Of a stretch of DNA of 5,234 nucleotides, positions 1-5,234 are shown in pieces. The DNA is from Gammaproteobacteria bacterium. Its GTDB lineage: Bacteria; Pseudomonadota; Gammaproteobacteria; Burkholderiales; Burkholderiaceae_E. Numbering within the stretch: position 1 is the first letter of the stretch; every line of letters begins with the position of its first letter. The DNA lies in assembly GCA_030425615.1 (NCBI GenBank), contig JAUIAI010000260.1, forward strand, positions 1 to 5,234, written 5' to 3'. The position numbers were made by a program, and so were the translations under genes. The notes beneath the pieces were generated by a model. The model had not been told where the DNA came from, made no database searches, and was given only the letters and a program-made list of their open reading frames with translations.

Positions 1-437
1 ACGGCGCGCGTGGCAAGAACTTCCTGAACACCATGCTGCGGCTGGCCGACACCATGCCGCAACTGCGCGTGGTCGACGATCAGATCGGGGCACCGACACC
101 GGCCCGGCTGATTGCGGAGACCACCATGGCCATGCTCGCGCGCCGCGGCATGACGCGCGAAGCGCTGACGGATGTGACCGGCACCTATCATCTGGTGGCT
201 GCCGGCGAGGTCTCCTGGCACGGTTTCGCCGAGGCGATCATGCGGGCCCGGGAAACGATCACCGGCAAGGCCGCCCCCGAGGTGCGCGCGATCCCCACGA
301 GCGAGTTCCCGACGCCGGCGAGCCGGCCCGCCAATTCACGCATGTCCGTGGCACGCATCGAGCAGACGTTCGGATTGCACATGCCCGACTGGCATGCCGC
401 CATGGATCTCGTTCTGGCCGACCGCCTGGCGGCCTGA
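1..437 (+). CDS. rmlD: dTDP-4-dehydrorhamnose reductase RmlD, C-terminal part (5' end outside window)
   Basis: Catalyses the last step of dTDP-L-rhamnose synthesis in the cytoplasm: NAD(P)H-dependent reduction of dTDP-4-dehydro-L-rhamnose. The frame is open from the left edge (first complete codon at 3) and gives 144 residues before TGA at 435-437. The family normally has about 290-300 residues, so roughly the second half is present. Visible family hallmarks are GARGKNFLNTMLRLA at the left edge, VVDDQIGAPTPARLIAE, the GTYHLVAAGEVSWHGFAEAI segment, and the terminal signature PTPASRPANSRMSV followed by a W-containing helix (DWHAAMDLVL). The NAD(P)-binding Rossmann N-terminus and the YxxxK catalytic pair lie outside the window. 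The next gene is on the opposite strand, so rmlD is last in its transcription unit. Its place beside wzt/wzm suggests that rhamnose is a component of the exported glycan. The ATG at 33 is internal, not the start. Confidence 0.93.
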   Translation, partial: GARGKNFLNTMLRLADTMPQLRVVDDQIGAPTPARLIAETTMAMLARRGMTREALTDVTGTYHLVAAGEVSWHGFAEAIMRARETITGKAAPEVRAIPTSEFPTPASRPANSRMSVARIEQTFGLHMPDWHAAMDLVLADRLAA

Positions 438-476
438 GCCACGGGCTCGAGCTCCGGCTGCGGGCAGGCCCGGCGC

Positions 477-497
477 TCCCGTGACCCTGCGACGGGA
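477..497 (+). terminator. Possible weak hairpin between convergent rmlD and wzt
   Basis: A perfect 6-bp inverted repeat, TCCCGT (477-482) and ACGGGA (492-497), encloses a 9-nt loop in the gap between the stop codons of rmlD and wzt. On the + strand it is followed by TCCGTTTC, which holds only a three-T tract, and on the - strand there is no T-run. A smaller hairpin, GAGCC-ACG-GGCTC (436-448), overlaps the rmlD stop codon. Either could slow convergent polymerases, but neither is a textbook intrinsic terminator. Confidence 0.22.
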
Positions 498-503
498 TCC
501 GTT

Positions 504-1874
504 TCAGACCGAGCCGTCTGCCGCTGAGGTATCGATCGTCATGCCGAGGTCAACCAACCCGAACAGGCGCTCTTCGCTGCCCACGTGCAGATGGATGGCG
601 TCATAGCGACGATCGTGCGGTGTGACGCCGTCGCCCTGCCTTGAAGCAAGGCCCAGGGATACGAAGTAGTCACCTGGCGCGAGACGGCAGTCGAAGCCTA
701 CGGTCGCCGTGATCACCGACCCTGCCCTTCCGACGTCGCGCATCCGGGCATCGGCGAGCCGCTCGGTATTGGTGCCGAAGACCGTCACGCCTTCCTTGGT
801 CTTGATCGTCACTCCCAGGATGGGCCTCACCACCTCCCGCCCGAACCGGATGGCCAGCCGGAGCCGCATCCGTGCACCCACCGCGATCGTCGTCGGGAAG
901 GCGGTCTCGTCGGCCCGTAGCTCGAAGTCCAGGATCTCCGCGGCCCCGTCGCCCCAGCGGTATTCGTGAGGGTTGTAGTTCGGACGAGAAGCGAAACGCT
1001 CGCGGGTCGTGTCCAGCTCCGCCGCCCGGGCCGACTCCGCGCCCGCCGAGGCAGGGGCGTTCGCGGCGGCAACGTTCACGGGAGCCGTCCCGGCCGCATC
1101 GCCCTGGGCCTCGCGGCCGAACAGGAGATCGAGGTACCGGTTGATGACCTCCCGGGGCTGGCCGGTCATCAGCGGACGACCCGCGTCGAGCAGGAGCGCT
1201 GCATCACAGTGGGTGACCACCTGCTCGGTCGCATGGGTGACCAGCAGAATGCTGGTGCCGTTCTCCTTGAGTCGCCTCAGGCGCGCGAAGCACTTCGCCT
1301 GGAACCGTGCGTCGCCCACCGCCAGCGCCTCGTCCACGACCAGGATGTCCGGATCGAGCTGCGCCTGGACGGCGAAGGCAAGCCGCAGCCGCATGCCGCT
1401 GGAGTAGGTCTTGACGGGCTGGTCGATGAATGCGTCCACGCCGGCGAAATCGACGATCTCGTCGAATCTGCGCGAGATCTCGTCCCGTCTGAATCCGAGC
1501 ACCGTGCCATTCATGTAGACGTTCTCGCGCCCCGTGAACTCGGGATTGAAGGCCGACCCGAGCTCGAGCAGCGCGGCGATACGGCCACGCGTCGTGACGT
1601 CACCCGTCGTGGGGTTCAGCGTCCCGCAGATCATCTGCAGCAACGTTGACTTGCCGCTGCCGTTGCGACCGACGATCCCGACGGTCTGGCCCCGGGGAAC
1701 TTCGAACGAGACGTTGCGCACCGCCCAGAACTCGCGGAAGTAGCGTTTGGGCGCAAGGCCCAGACGGGCACGCGCACGCCCCATCAGGGACTGTTTCAGT
1801 CGCGCAGAGGGACTGTCGTAGATCTGATAACACTTGGACAGGTCGTCGACCCGGACCGCGATCTCAGAGGACAT
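504..1874 (-). CDS. wzt: Polysaccharide ABC exporter ATP-binding protein Wzt with C-terminal carbohydrate-binding domain
   Basis: ATPase subunit of the Wzm/Wzt exporter that moves a completed lipid-linked polysaccharide across the inner membrane; it acts on the cytoplasmic face. It has 456 residues. The N-terminal ABC domain (about 1-250) has Walker A GRNGSGKST (69-77), a Q-loop region LLELGSAFNPEFTG (102-115), an ABC signature YSSGMRLRLAF (157-167), Walker B DILVVDEALAVGD (176-188) and the H-loop histidine H214. SSGM in place of LSGGQ is usual in polysaccharide exporters. An Ala-rich linker (about 258-288) leads to a beta-rich C-terminal domain (about 298-447, beginning NPHEYRWGDGAAEILDFEL) resembling the Wzt_C domain. 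In E. coli O8/O9a this domain binds the modified non-reducing end of the O-chain. The ATG at 1874 is chosen because it precedes the conserved start of the ABC domain and overlaps the wzm stop by 11 nt, which suggests translational coupling. A G-run about 8 nt upstream is a weak ribosome site. Confidence 0.95.
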   Translation of the reverse strand: MSSEIAVRVDDLSKCYQIYDSPSARLKQSLMGRARARLGLAPKRYFREFWAVRNVSFEVPRGQTVGIVGRNGSGKSTLLQMICGTLNPTTGDVTTRGRIAALLELGSAFNPEFTGRENVYMNGTVLGFRRDEISRRFDEIVDFAGVDAFIDQPVKTYSSGMRLRLAFAVQAQLDPDILVVDEALAVGDARFQAKCFARLRRLKENGTSILLVTHATEQVVTHCDAALLLDAGRPLMTGQPREVINRYLDLLFGREAQGDAAGTAPVNVAAANAPASAGAESARAAELDTTRERFASRPNYNPHEYRWGDGAAEILDFELRADETAFPTTIAVGARMRLRLAIRFGREVVRPILGVTIKTKEGVTVFGTNTERLADARMRDVGRAGSVITATVGFDCRLAPGDYFVSLGLASRQGDGVTPHDRRYDAIHLHVGSEERLFGLVDLGMTIDTSAADGSV

Positions 1875-2694
1875 CGGCGAACCCCCGGCGCGTCTTCTGG
1901 AACCAGGCGAATCCGCCGATCAGCATGACCAGCGCAATCGCGCCCAGCGCCGCGAGCCGGGCGAAGTCGGGATGCTGGCCGAGCAGCAGGACCTTGCGCG
2001 CCTCGTCGATGACGATCGCCAGCGGATTCCACTGCAACCAGACCCGGAAACGCTCGGGCAGAGCACTCATCGGGTACATGACGGCGGAGACGTAGAGCAT
2101 CACGCGCGTGAAGACCGTGGTCACCTGACCGACGTCGCGCAGGAACACACCCAGACCCGCCAGAAACCACGCGATTCCGGCGGTACCGAGAATCAGCGGA
2201 AGGACGACCACGGGAAACCAGAGCACCGTCGGCGGAATCGGCTGCCCGCGCACGATCTGCACGATCAGGAGCATCACGAAGCTGACGCCGGCATGGAACA
2301 GCGCTGCGCCCATCGCCACCCCGGGCAGGACTTCCAGGGGGAAGACCACCTTCTTCACGAAATTGACGTTCGAGACGATCAGACCGGGGGCCCGGTTGAC
2401 GGACTCGGCCATCAGCCCGTGAAGGATCAGTCCGGTGAAGAGAAACACGGCGAAATCGGCGGTGGTCTCGTTCGGACTCATGCCCCAGCGCGCATTCAGC
2501 ACCACCGAGAACACGAACGTGTAGACGCCGAGCATCAGGAGCGGGTTCAGGAACGACCAGGCCAGACCGATGACCGAGCCCCGGTACCGGCCGATGACCT
2601 CGCGCCAGCTCATCTGCCCGATCAGGGAGCGATTGCGCCAAAGGGAAACGACCAGCTCGCGCGGGCTGGCGGAAGGGCTTCTGGGGCCTGTCAT
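1864..2694 (-). CDS. wzm: Polysaccharide ABC exporter permease Wzm (ABC-2 type)
   Basis: Membrane subunit of the O-antigen/polysaccharide exporter and partner of Wzt. At 276 residues it has the usual Wzm length. An N-terminal cytoplasmic amphipathic stretch (about 11-38, with WRNRSLIGQMSWREVIGRYR) precedes about six membrane segments, near 42-65, 80-96, 121-148, 157-185, 194-211 and 247-265. The GRYRGSVIGLAWSFLNPLL junction (35-53) and the late RDVGQVTTVFTRV stretch (186-198) are typical of the ABC2_membrane/TagG-RfbA family. The C-terminus is short and basic (KTRRGFADVL). The ATG at 2694 is used because no in-frame start is visible in the dozen codons upstream and the family's N-terminus is complete from there. 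An AGG 4 nt before the ATG is a modest Shine-Dalgarno. It is the first gene of the wzm-wzt operon and diverges from the methyltransferase/kinase-like gene across a 360-nt regulatory region. Confidence 0.94.
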   Translation of the reverse strand: MTGPRSPSASPRELVVSLWRNRSLIGQMSWREVIGRYRGSVIGLAWSFLNPLLMLGVYTFVFSVVLNARWGMSPNETTADFAVFLFTGLILHGLMAESVNRAPGLIVSNVNFVKKVVFPLEVLPGVAMGAALFHAGVSFVMLLIVQIVRGQPIPPTVLWFPVVVLPLILGTAGIAWFLAGLGVFLRDVGQVTTVFTRVMLYVSAVMYPMSALPERFRVWLQWNPLAIVIDEARKVLLLGQHPDFARLAALGAIALVMLIGGFAWFQKTRRGFADVL

Positions 2695-2712
2695 GAACCT
2701 GGGTGTTGGCGA

Positions 2713-2746
2713 CGCCGGGAGGTTCCCGGCGGGCGGACGTCCCGCC
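2713..2746 (-). promoter_or_regulatory. Two overlapping, mutually exclusive hairpins in the wzm leader
   Basis: Hairpin A is a perfect 8-bp inverted repeat with a 3-nt loop: CGCCGGGA (2713-2720), GGT, TCCCGGCG (2724-2731). Hairpin B is a perfect 6-bp stem, GGCGGG (2728-2733) and CCCGCC (2741-2746), with a 7-nt loop. They share bases 2728-2731, so only one can form at a time. In the wzm transcript, B comes first and A ends about 18 nt before the ATG, close to the ribosome landing zone. Without a T-run these are not ordinary terminators. A role in translation or folding control is possible, but chance pairing in G+C-rich DNA cannot be excluded. Confidence 0.3.
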
Positions 2747-2853
2747 TTCCCGCCTTACGGAGGCCGCGAGCACGACGCGAGGAGCCACTGCCGCACGCGC
2801 ATGATCGGGCACGACCGCTTACGGGGCTTACGCGCTTCTCATCTGCTGAAGCC

Positions 2854-2862
2854 AGTGTAGCA
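2854..2862 (-). promoter_or_regulatory. Possible extended -10 promoter for the wzm-wzt operon
   Basis: On the - strand this reads TGC-TACACT: a TGn extension plus a -10 hexamer (2854-2859) matching TATAAT at four of six positions. It would start transcription near 2847 and give wzm a leader of roughly 150 nt. No good -35 box is seen 16-18 nt upstream, which is compatible with an extended -10 promoter. It is one of the few A/T-containing spots in the gap and mirrors a similar motif on the other strand. Confidence 0.35.
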
Positions 2863-3034
2863 GCCGGCATCGCTGGGCAGGCCCCGGCCGGGCCCCGCGT
2901 CGGCGTGGCCGCGACATTCCGGTGCGGCATCGCGCTTGCCGGAGCCGAGGCCGGGCGTCCGGTCCGCGAGCGTCGCCAACCGCGCGGTAGCGGCTCCTTT
3001 GTCCAACAGCATGCGGCCGGGCCGGGTTCCGCAC

Positions 3035-3043
3035 TGCTAAACT
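3035..3043 (+). promoter_or_regulatory. Possible extended -10 promoter for the methyltransferase/kinase-like gene
   Basis: TGC-TAAACT carries the TGn extension and a -10 hexamer (3038-3043) matching TATAAT at four of six positions. Transcription would begin near 3050, only about 5 nt before the ATG at 3055, so the message would be nearly leaderless. That agrees with the absence of any Shine-Dalgarno in AACTCGCCAGCGATC just before the ATG. No convincing -35 box is visible. An imperfect inverted repeat (AGCA-TGCGG at 3008-3016 and CCGCA-c-TGCT at 3029-3038) abuts the hexamer and could be an operator. Confidence 0.35.
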
Positions 3044-3054
3044 CGCCAGCGATC

Positions 3055-4980
3055 ATGAACGACATCTATCGGCGCACGCAGGGCGTGCGCTTCTGGCACC
3101 GGGAGCGCATCGAGCCGTTCAACTACACCGACGGCAGCGAGGAGGAGCAGCGCCTGCTGCGCATCGTCACCGAAGCGGTTGACGTGGGCACCTTCTCCGC
3201 GGAACTCTCCGACGCCATCACCGACTGGCCCAGCGAATATCACTTCAGCCGTGCCCGCCACTGCCTGATGCGGCCATTGCCGATCGCCGCCGGTGACCGG
3301 GTGCTGGAGCTCGGCTGCGGTTGCGGGGCGATCACGCGGTATCTGGGCGAGATCGGCGCGCGCGTCACCGCCGTGGACGGCAGTCCGGCGCGGGCAGCGG
3401 TCGCCGCCGAACGTTGTCGCGATCTGCCCGACGTCGAGGTGGTCGTGGACGATCTCCTGCGCTTCGAGAGTGACGCGCCCTACGACTGGGTGCTCCTGAT
3501 CGGCGTACTGGAATACTCACCGGTGTTCGCTGCCGGCGACGATCCGGTCGCGGAGTACCTGGCCAGTGCTCGGCGCCACCTCCGCCCGGAGGGCCGGCTC
3601 GTCGTCGCAATCGAGAACCAGCTCGGCCTCAAGTACTTCAATGCCTGCGCCGAGGACCACCTGGGCGAACCCTTCGTCGGCGTACAGGATCTGTATGTCG
3701 AACGCGGCCCGCGCACATTCGGCCGTCGTGTGCTCGCGGACCATCTCCGTCGGGCGGGTCTGCTGCACCAGTCGTTTCTGTTCCCGTTCCCGGACTACAA
3801 GCTGCCCGGCGTGATTCTGTCGGCGGCAGCCCTGAGCACCCCGGGCTTCGGGGCGGCGGAGCTTCTCGCCCGCGCCCATGCGCGTGACTATTCCGGCAAC
3901 CGGCTGCGTGCCTTCGACGACGCACTGGTCATCGACCAGATCCATGCGAACGGTTTGCTGGCGGATCTCGCCAATTCCTTTCTGATCGTGGCCAGTGCGC
4001 GCACGTCGACACCGGGCGGGGGGTTCTTCGCCGAGACTTATGCCGTGCGCCAGCGGCTCGCCGCGCTTTGCACGGCCACGTCCTTCCGTGCCGAGGACCG
4101 GACGATAACCGTCAGCAAGACACCGCTCTGTCCCGACGCACCGGAACCGAAGCTTTCTCTGGCCGACGGCACCGCGGTCAGGCAGTCGCTGGCACCCGAA
4201 GACTTCATTCCCGGGCGAGGGCTGCTGTGGGAGACCCTGCGCGAGGCGCTGGGGCCGTGGATGCGGCATCTGCTCGTACATGCCACGCCACGCGACGGTC
4301 AGGCCCCGCGCGATCTCGAGAGCCTCGAGCTCCCGGGCCGTTTCATCGATTGCACGCCGGCCAACCTCGTGAACGGACCCGACGGCTGGACGTACATCGA
4401 TCAGGAATGGCACGCCGAGGCGCCCGTCCCGCTGGGCTGGGTCGTGTGCCGGGGCGTTCTGAACACCCTGACCAAGGGGGTGGCGCGGCCCGAGACCCTG
4501 GCAACGATCTCCGAAACGGTCGAGACACTCGTGCGCGAACACGATCTGCACGCACGACCCGCTGCGATCGAGGGCTGGATCGCCAGCGAGAACCACTTCC
4601 AGGAGGCACTGACCGGGCGTCCCGTCTCGCTGAGCGCCGACCTGCGCCCGGGCACCACCGTGCGGCCCCTGATCGCCGGCATCCGTGCCCTGCTCGACCG
4701 CTTCGCGCTCGGCAGCAAGTTCGATCGTCACATCGACGGTCTCGGCCTCATCGAGCAGGCGCTGGTGCGTCAGGACGCCCAGCGGCGCACCATCGCCAAG
4801 CAGCAGGCGGCGCTGACCCAGGCCGTGGCCAAGCGCGACTTCGCCTGGCGCCGGAACGCCAAGCTGGAGGCACAACTGGAAGCGGCGCGCGCCCGCATTG
4901 CCGCGATCGAGGAATCGAACTCCTGGCGCATGACCGAACCGCTCCGAAATCTGACGAGGCGCTTCCGGCACAAGAACTGA
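3055..4980 (+). CDS. Bifunctional-looking methyltransferase / kinase-like protein with C-terminal coiled coil (WbdD-like candidate O-chain terminator)
   Basis: This is a 641-residue cytosolic protein with no membrane segment. Residues about 60-260 form a class I SAM methyltransferase: motif I VLELGCGCG (83-91), acidic D108 in VTAVDGS, VVVDDLL (129-135), then DWVLLIGVLEYSP (144-156). Residues about 320-500 look like a protein-kinase/APH-type fold: VSKTPL with candidate ATP-lysine K355, a catalytic loop FIDCTPAN with D432 and N437 spaced as in HxDxxxxN, and YIDQEW with metal-ligand candidate D449. The usual HxD histidine is replaced by F430. Residues about 563-620 are a heptad-rich coiled coil (for example L604, L608, A611, I615, I618), ending in SNSWRMTEPLRNLTRRFR. 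Domain order matches E. coli O9a WbdD, which methylates and phosphorylates the O-chain end and sets its length; equivalence here is inferred. The ATG at 3055 is chosen because it sits just before the conserved EPFNYTDG segment; the open frame extends far upstream, but only antisense to wzm and through the intergenic gap. A methyltransferase with a dead kinase domain is the main alternative. Confidence 0.85.
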   Translation: MNDIYRRTQGVRFWHRERIEPFNYTDGSEEEQRLLRIVTEAVDVGTFSAELSDAITDWPSEYHFSRARHCLMRPLPIAAGDRVLELGCGCGAITRYLGEIGARVTAVDGSPARAAVAAERCRDLPDVEVVVDDLLRFESDAPYDWVLLIGVLEYSPVFAAGDDPVAEYLASARRHLRPEGRLVVAIENQLGLKYFNACAEDHLGEPFVGVQDLYVERGPRTFGRRVLADHLRRAGLLHQSFLFPFPDYKLPGVILSAAALSTPGFGAAELLARAHARDYSGNRLRAFDDALVIDQIHANGLLADLANSFLIVASARTSTPGGGFFAETYAVRQRLAALCTATSFRAEDRTITVSKTPLCPDAPEPKLSLADGTAVRQSLAPEDFIPGRGLLWETLREALGPWMRHLLVHATPRDGQAPRDLESLELPGRFIDCTPANLVNGPDGWTYIDQEWHAEAPVPLGWVVCRGVLNTLTKGVARPETLATISETVETLVREHDLHARPAAIEGWIASENHFQEALTGRPVSLSADLRPGTTVRPLIAGIRALLDRFALGSKFDRHIDGLGLIEQALVRQDAQRRTIAKQQAALTQAVAKRDFAWRRNAKLEAQLEAARARIAAIEESNSWRMTEPLRNLTRRFRHKN

Positions 4981-5020
4981 ATGCGGTGCCGGCGCTCCCG
5001 CCGAGGCCGTGCCGACCGGC

Positions 5021-5041
5021 CGCTCCCGGCCCGCAGGAGCG
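5021..5041. terminator. Possible hairpin between convergent genes
   Basis: In the 79-nt gap between the two converging stop codons, CGCTCC (5021-5026) and GGAGCG (5036-5041) form a perfect 6-bp stem with a 9-nt loop. Neither side is followed by a T-run, so it is weak as an intrinsic terminator, though its position suits a shared stop for both transcripts. Confidence 0.22.
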
Positions 5042-5059
5042 ACCCGGACCGGAGCAAGG

Positions 5060-5234
5060 TCAGGATTCGCAGCGCGCGTAGATCAGGACCCGGCGGCCGT
5101 TGCGCTCCTCCCGGACATCGGCGACATCGACGTCTGCGAAGCCCTGCTCGCGCAGCAAGCCCGTGAGCACCTCGACGGGCAGCCACTTCGCGTGGTCGTA
5201 CATCCCCGAGAACGCGTCCTTGCGACCGCCTTCG
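5060..5234 (-). CDS. Probable class I SAM-dependent methyltransferase, C-terminal fragment (5' end outside window)
   Basis: A - strand frame is open from the right edge to TGA at 5060-5062 and gives the last 58 residues of a protein that begins beyond the window. The peptide contains GGRKDAFSGMYDHAKWLPVE, then a helix VEVLTGLLREQGF, then alternating strand-like residues ADVDVADVREE and the final NGRRVLIYARCES. The helix, 'GF', valine-rich strand and closing 'RVLIYAR' strand fit the last helix and beta-hairpin of a Rossmann-fold methyltransferase, where the penultimate strand follows a '...LL.E.GF' helix. The catalytic and SAM-binding part is not visible, so the substrate cannot be judged. It converges on the methyltransferase/kinase-like gene and probably modifies a sugar or another component of the same surface glycan. 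Other frames here give only Arg-rich shadow translations. Confidence 0.68.
   Translation of the reverse strand, partial: EGGRKDAFSGMYDHAKWLPVEVLTGLLREQGFADVDVADVREERNGRRVLIYARCES

Larger units (their letters stand above)
2695..3054. other. Divergent intergenic region between wzm and the methyltransferase/kinase-like gene
   Basis: This 360-nt stretch holds no convincing gene. The + frame is open across it, but its translation is low-complexity Arg/Pro/Gly sequence typical of G+C-rich noncoding DNA. It must carry the start signals of both divergent units. Visible elements are a possible extended -10 on each strand, two overlapping hairpins just upstream of wzm, three copies of a CTTACG hexamer, an ops-like GCGGTAGCG and an imperfect inverted repeat next to the + strand -10. 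These are listed separately or in the findings. No tRNA, riboswitch or insertion-sequence end was recognised. Confidence 0.7.

Noticed and set aside
966..1649. 227-residue + strand open frame inside wzt
   Set aside because: It lies entirely antisense to the ABC domain, whose Walker A, signature and Walker B motifs are intact. The translation is Arg/Glu-rich shadow sequence.
1796..2812. 338-residue - strand frame overlapping wzm
   Set aside because: It is in a different frame from wzm, has no hydrophobic segments and is Arg/Pro-rich. The wzm frame has clear membrane segments and family motifs.
1834..3054. Long upstream extension of the + strand open frame ahead of the methyltransferase/kinase-like gene (would give a 1048-residue protein)
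   Set aside because: The extension runs antisense to wzm and across the intergenic gap, is rich in Arg/His/Gln/Asp low-complexity sequence and has no recognisable domain. The conserved protein begins at the ATG at 3055.
3517..4971. 484-residue open frame on the - strand opposite the methyltransferase/kinase-like gene
   Set aside because: It is an antisense shadow caused by high G+C in third codon positions. Its translation has no recognisable motif, while the + strand frame carries clear ones.
4068..5081. 337-residue + strand frame overlapping the 3' half of the methyltransferase/kinase-like gene
   Set aside because: Its translation is Arg/His-rich with no domain signal, whereas the overlapping frame carries the kinase-like and coiled-coil regions.
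4770..5186. 138-residue - strand frame across the right convergent junction
   Set aside because: It is a shadow of both flanking genes. The real - strand gene here is in another frame and ends at 5060.
1..5234. CRISPR array, insertion sequence, tRNA or integration site
   Set aside because: No regularly spaced repeats, transposase-like frame, terminal inverted repeats or tRNA-like fold was seen on either strand.

Overview
The window is G+C-rich, densely coding bacterial DNA from a cell-surface polysaccharide locus, most likely an O-antigen/LPS locus of the ABC-transporter-dependent type. The gene families (RmlD, Wzm, Wzt with a C-terminal carbohydrate-binding domain, and a large WbdD-like methyltransferase/kinase-like protein) point to a Gram-negative, high-G+C proteobacterium. 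A gammaproteobacterium is my best guess, but the window has no rRNA or other marker that fixes the taxon.

Layout from left to right: (1) the C-terminal half of rmlD (dTDP-4-dehydrorhamnose reductase) on the + strand, ending at 437; (2) a 66-nt convergent gap; (3) wzt on the - strand (504-1874), the ATPase of the polysaccharide exporter, with a long C-terminal extension; (4) wzm on the - strand (1864-2694), the exporter permease, overlapping wzt by 11 nt, so the two form an operon transcribed wzm then wzt; (5) a 360-nt divergent intergenic region with no convincing gene but with possible promoters on both strands, hairpins and short repeats; (6) a 641-residue protein on the + strand (3055-4980) combining a class I SAM methyltransferase, a kinase-like fold and a C-terminal coiled coil; (7) a 79-nt convergent gap; (8) the C-terminal 58 residues of a second probable methyltransferase on the - strand, running off the right edge.

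How the genes may work together: RmlD supplies dTDP-L-rhamnose for a glycan built in the cytoplasm on a lipid carrier. The fusion protein is a candidate chain terminator that caps the non-reducing end, with its coiled coil possibly acting as a length gauge as in E. coli O9a WbdD. Wzt's C-terminal domain would recognise the finished or capped chain, and Wzm/Wzt would export it across the inner membrane. The individual families are seen in the sequence. The functional coupling is inferred from the known O8/O9a systems. The fusion protein and its pairing with Wzm/Wzt is the most interesting part of the window. Nothing here is clearly a wholly new system, but the cap chemistry, the kinase-like domain that lacks the usual catalytic-loop histidine, and the intergenic control region merit checking.
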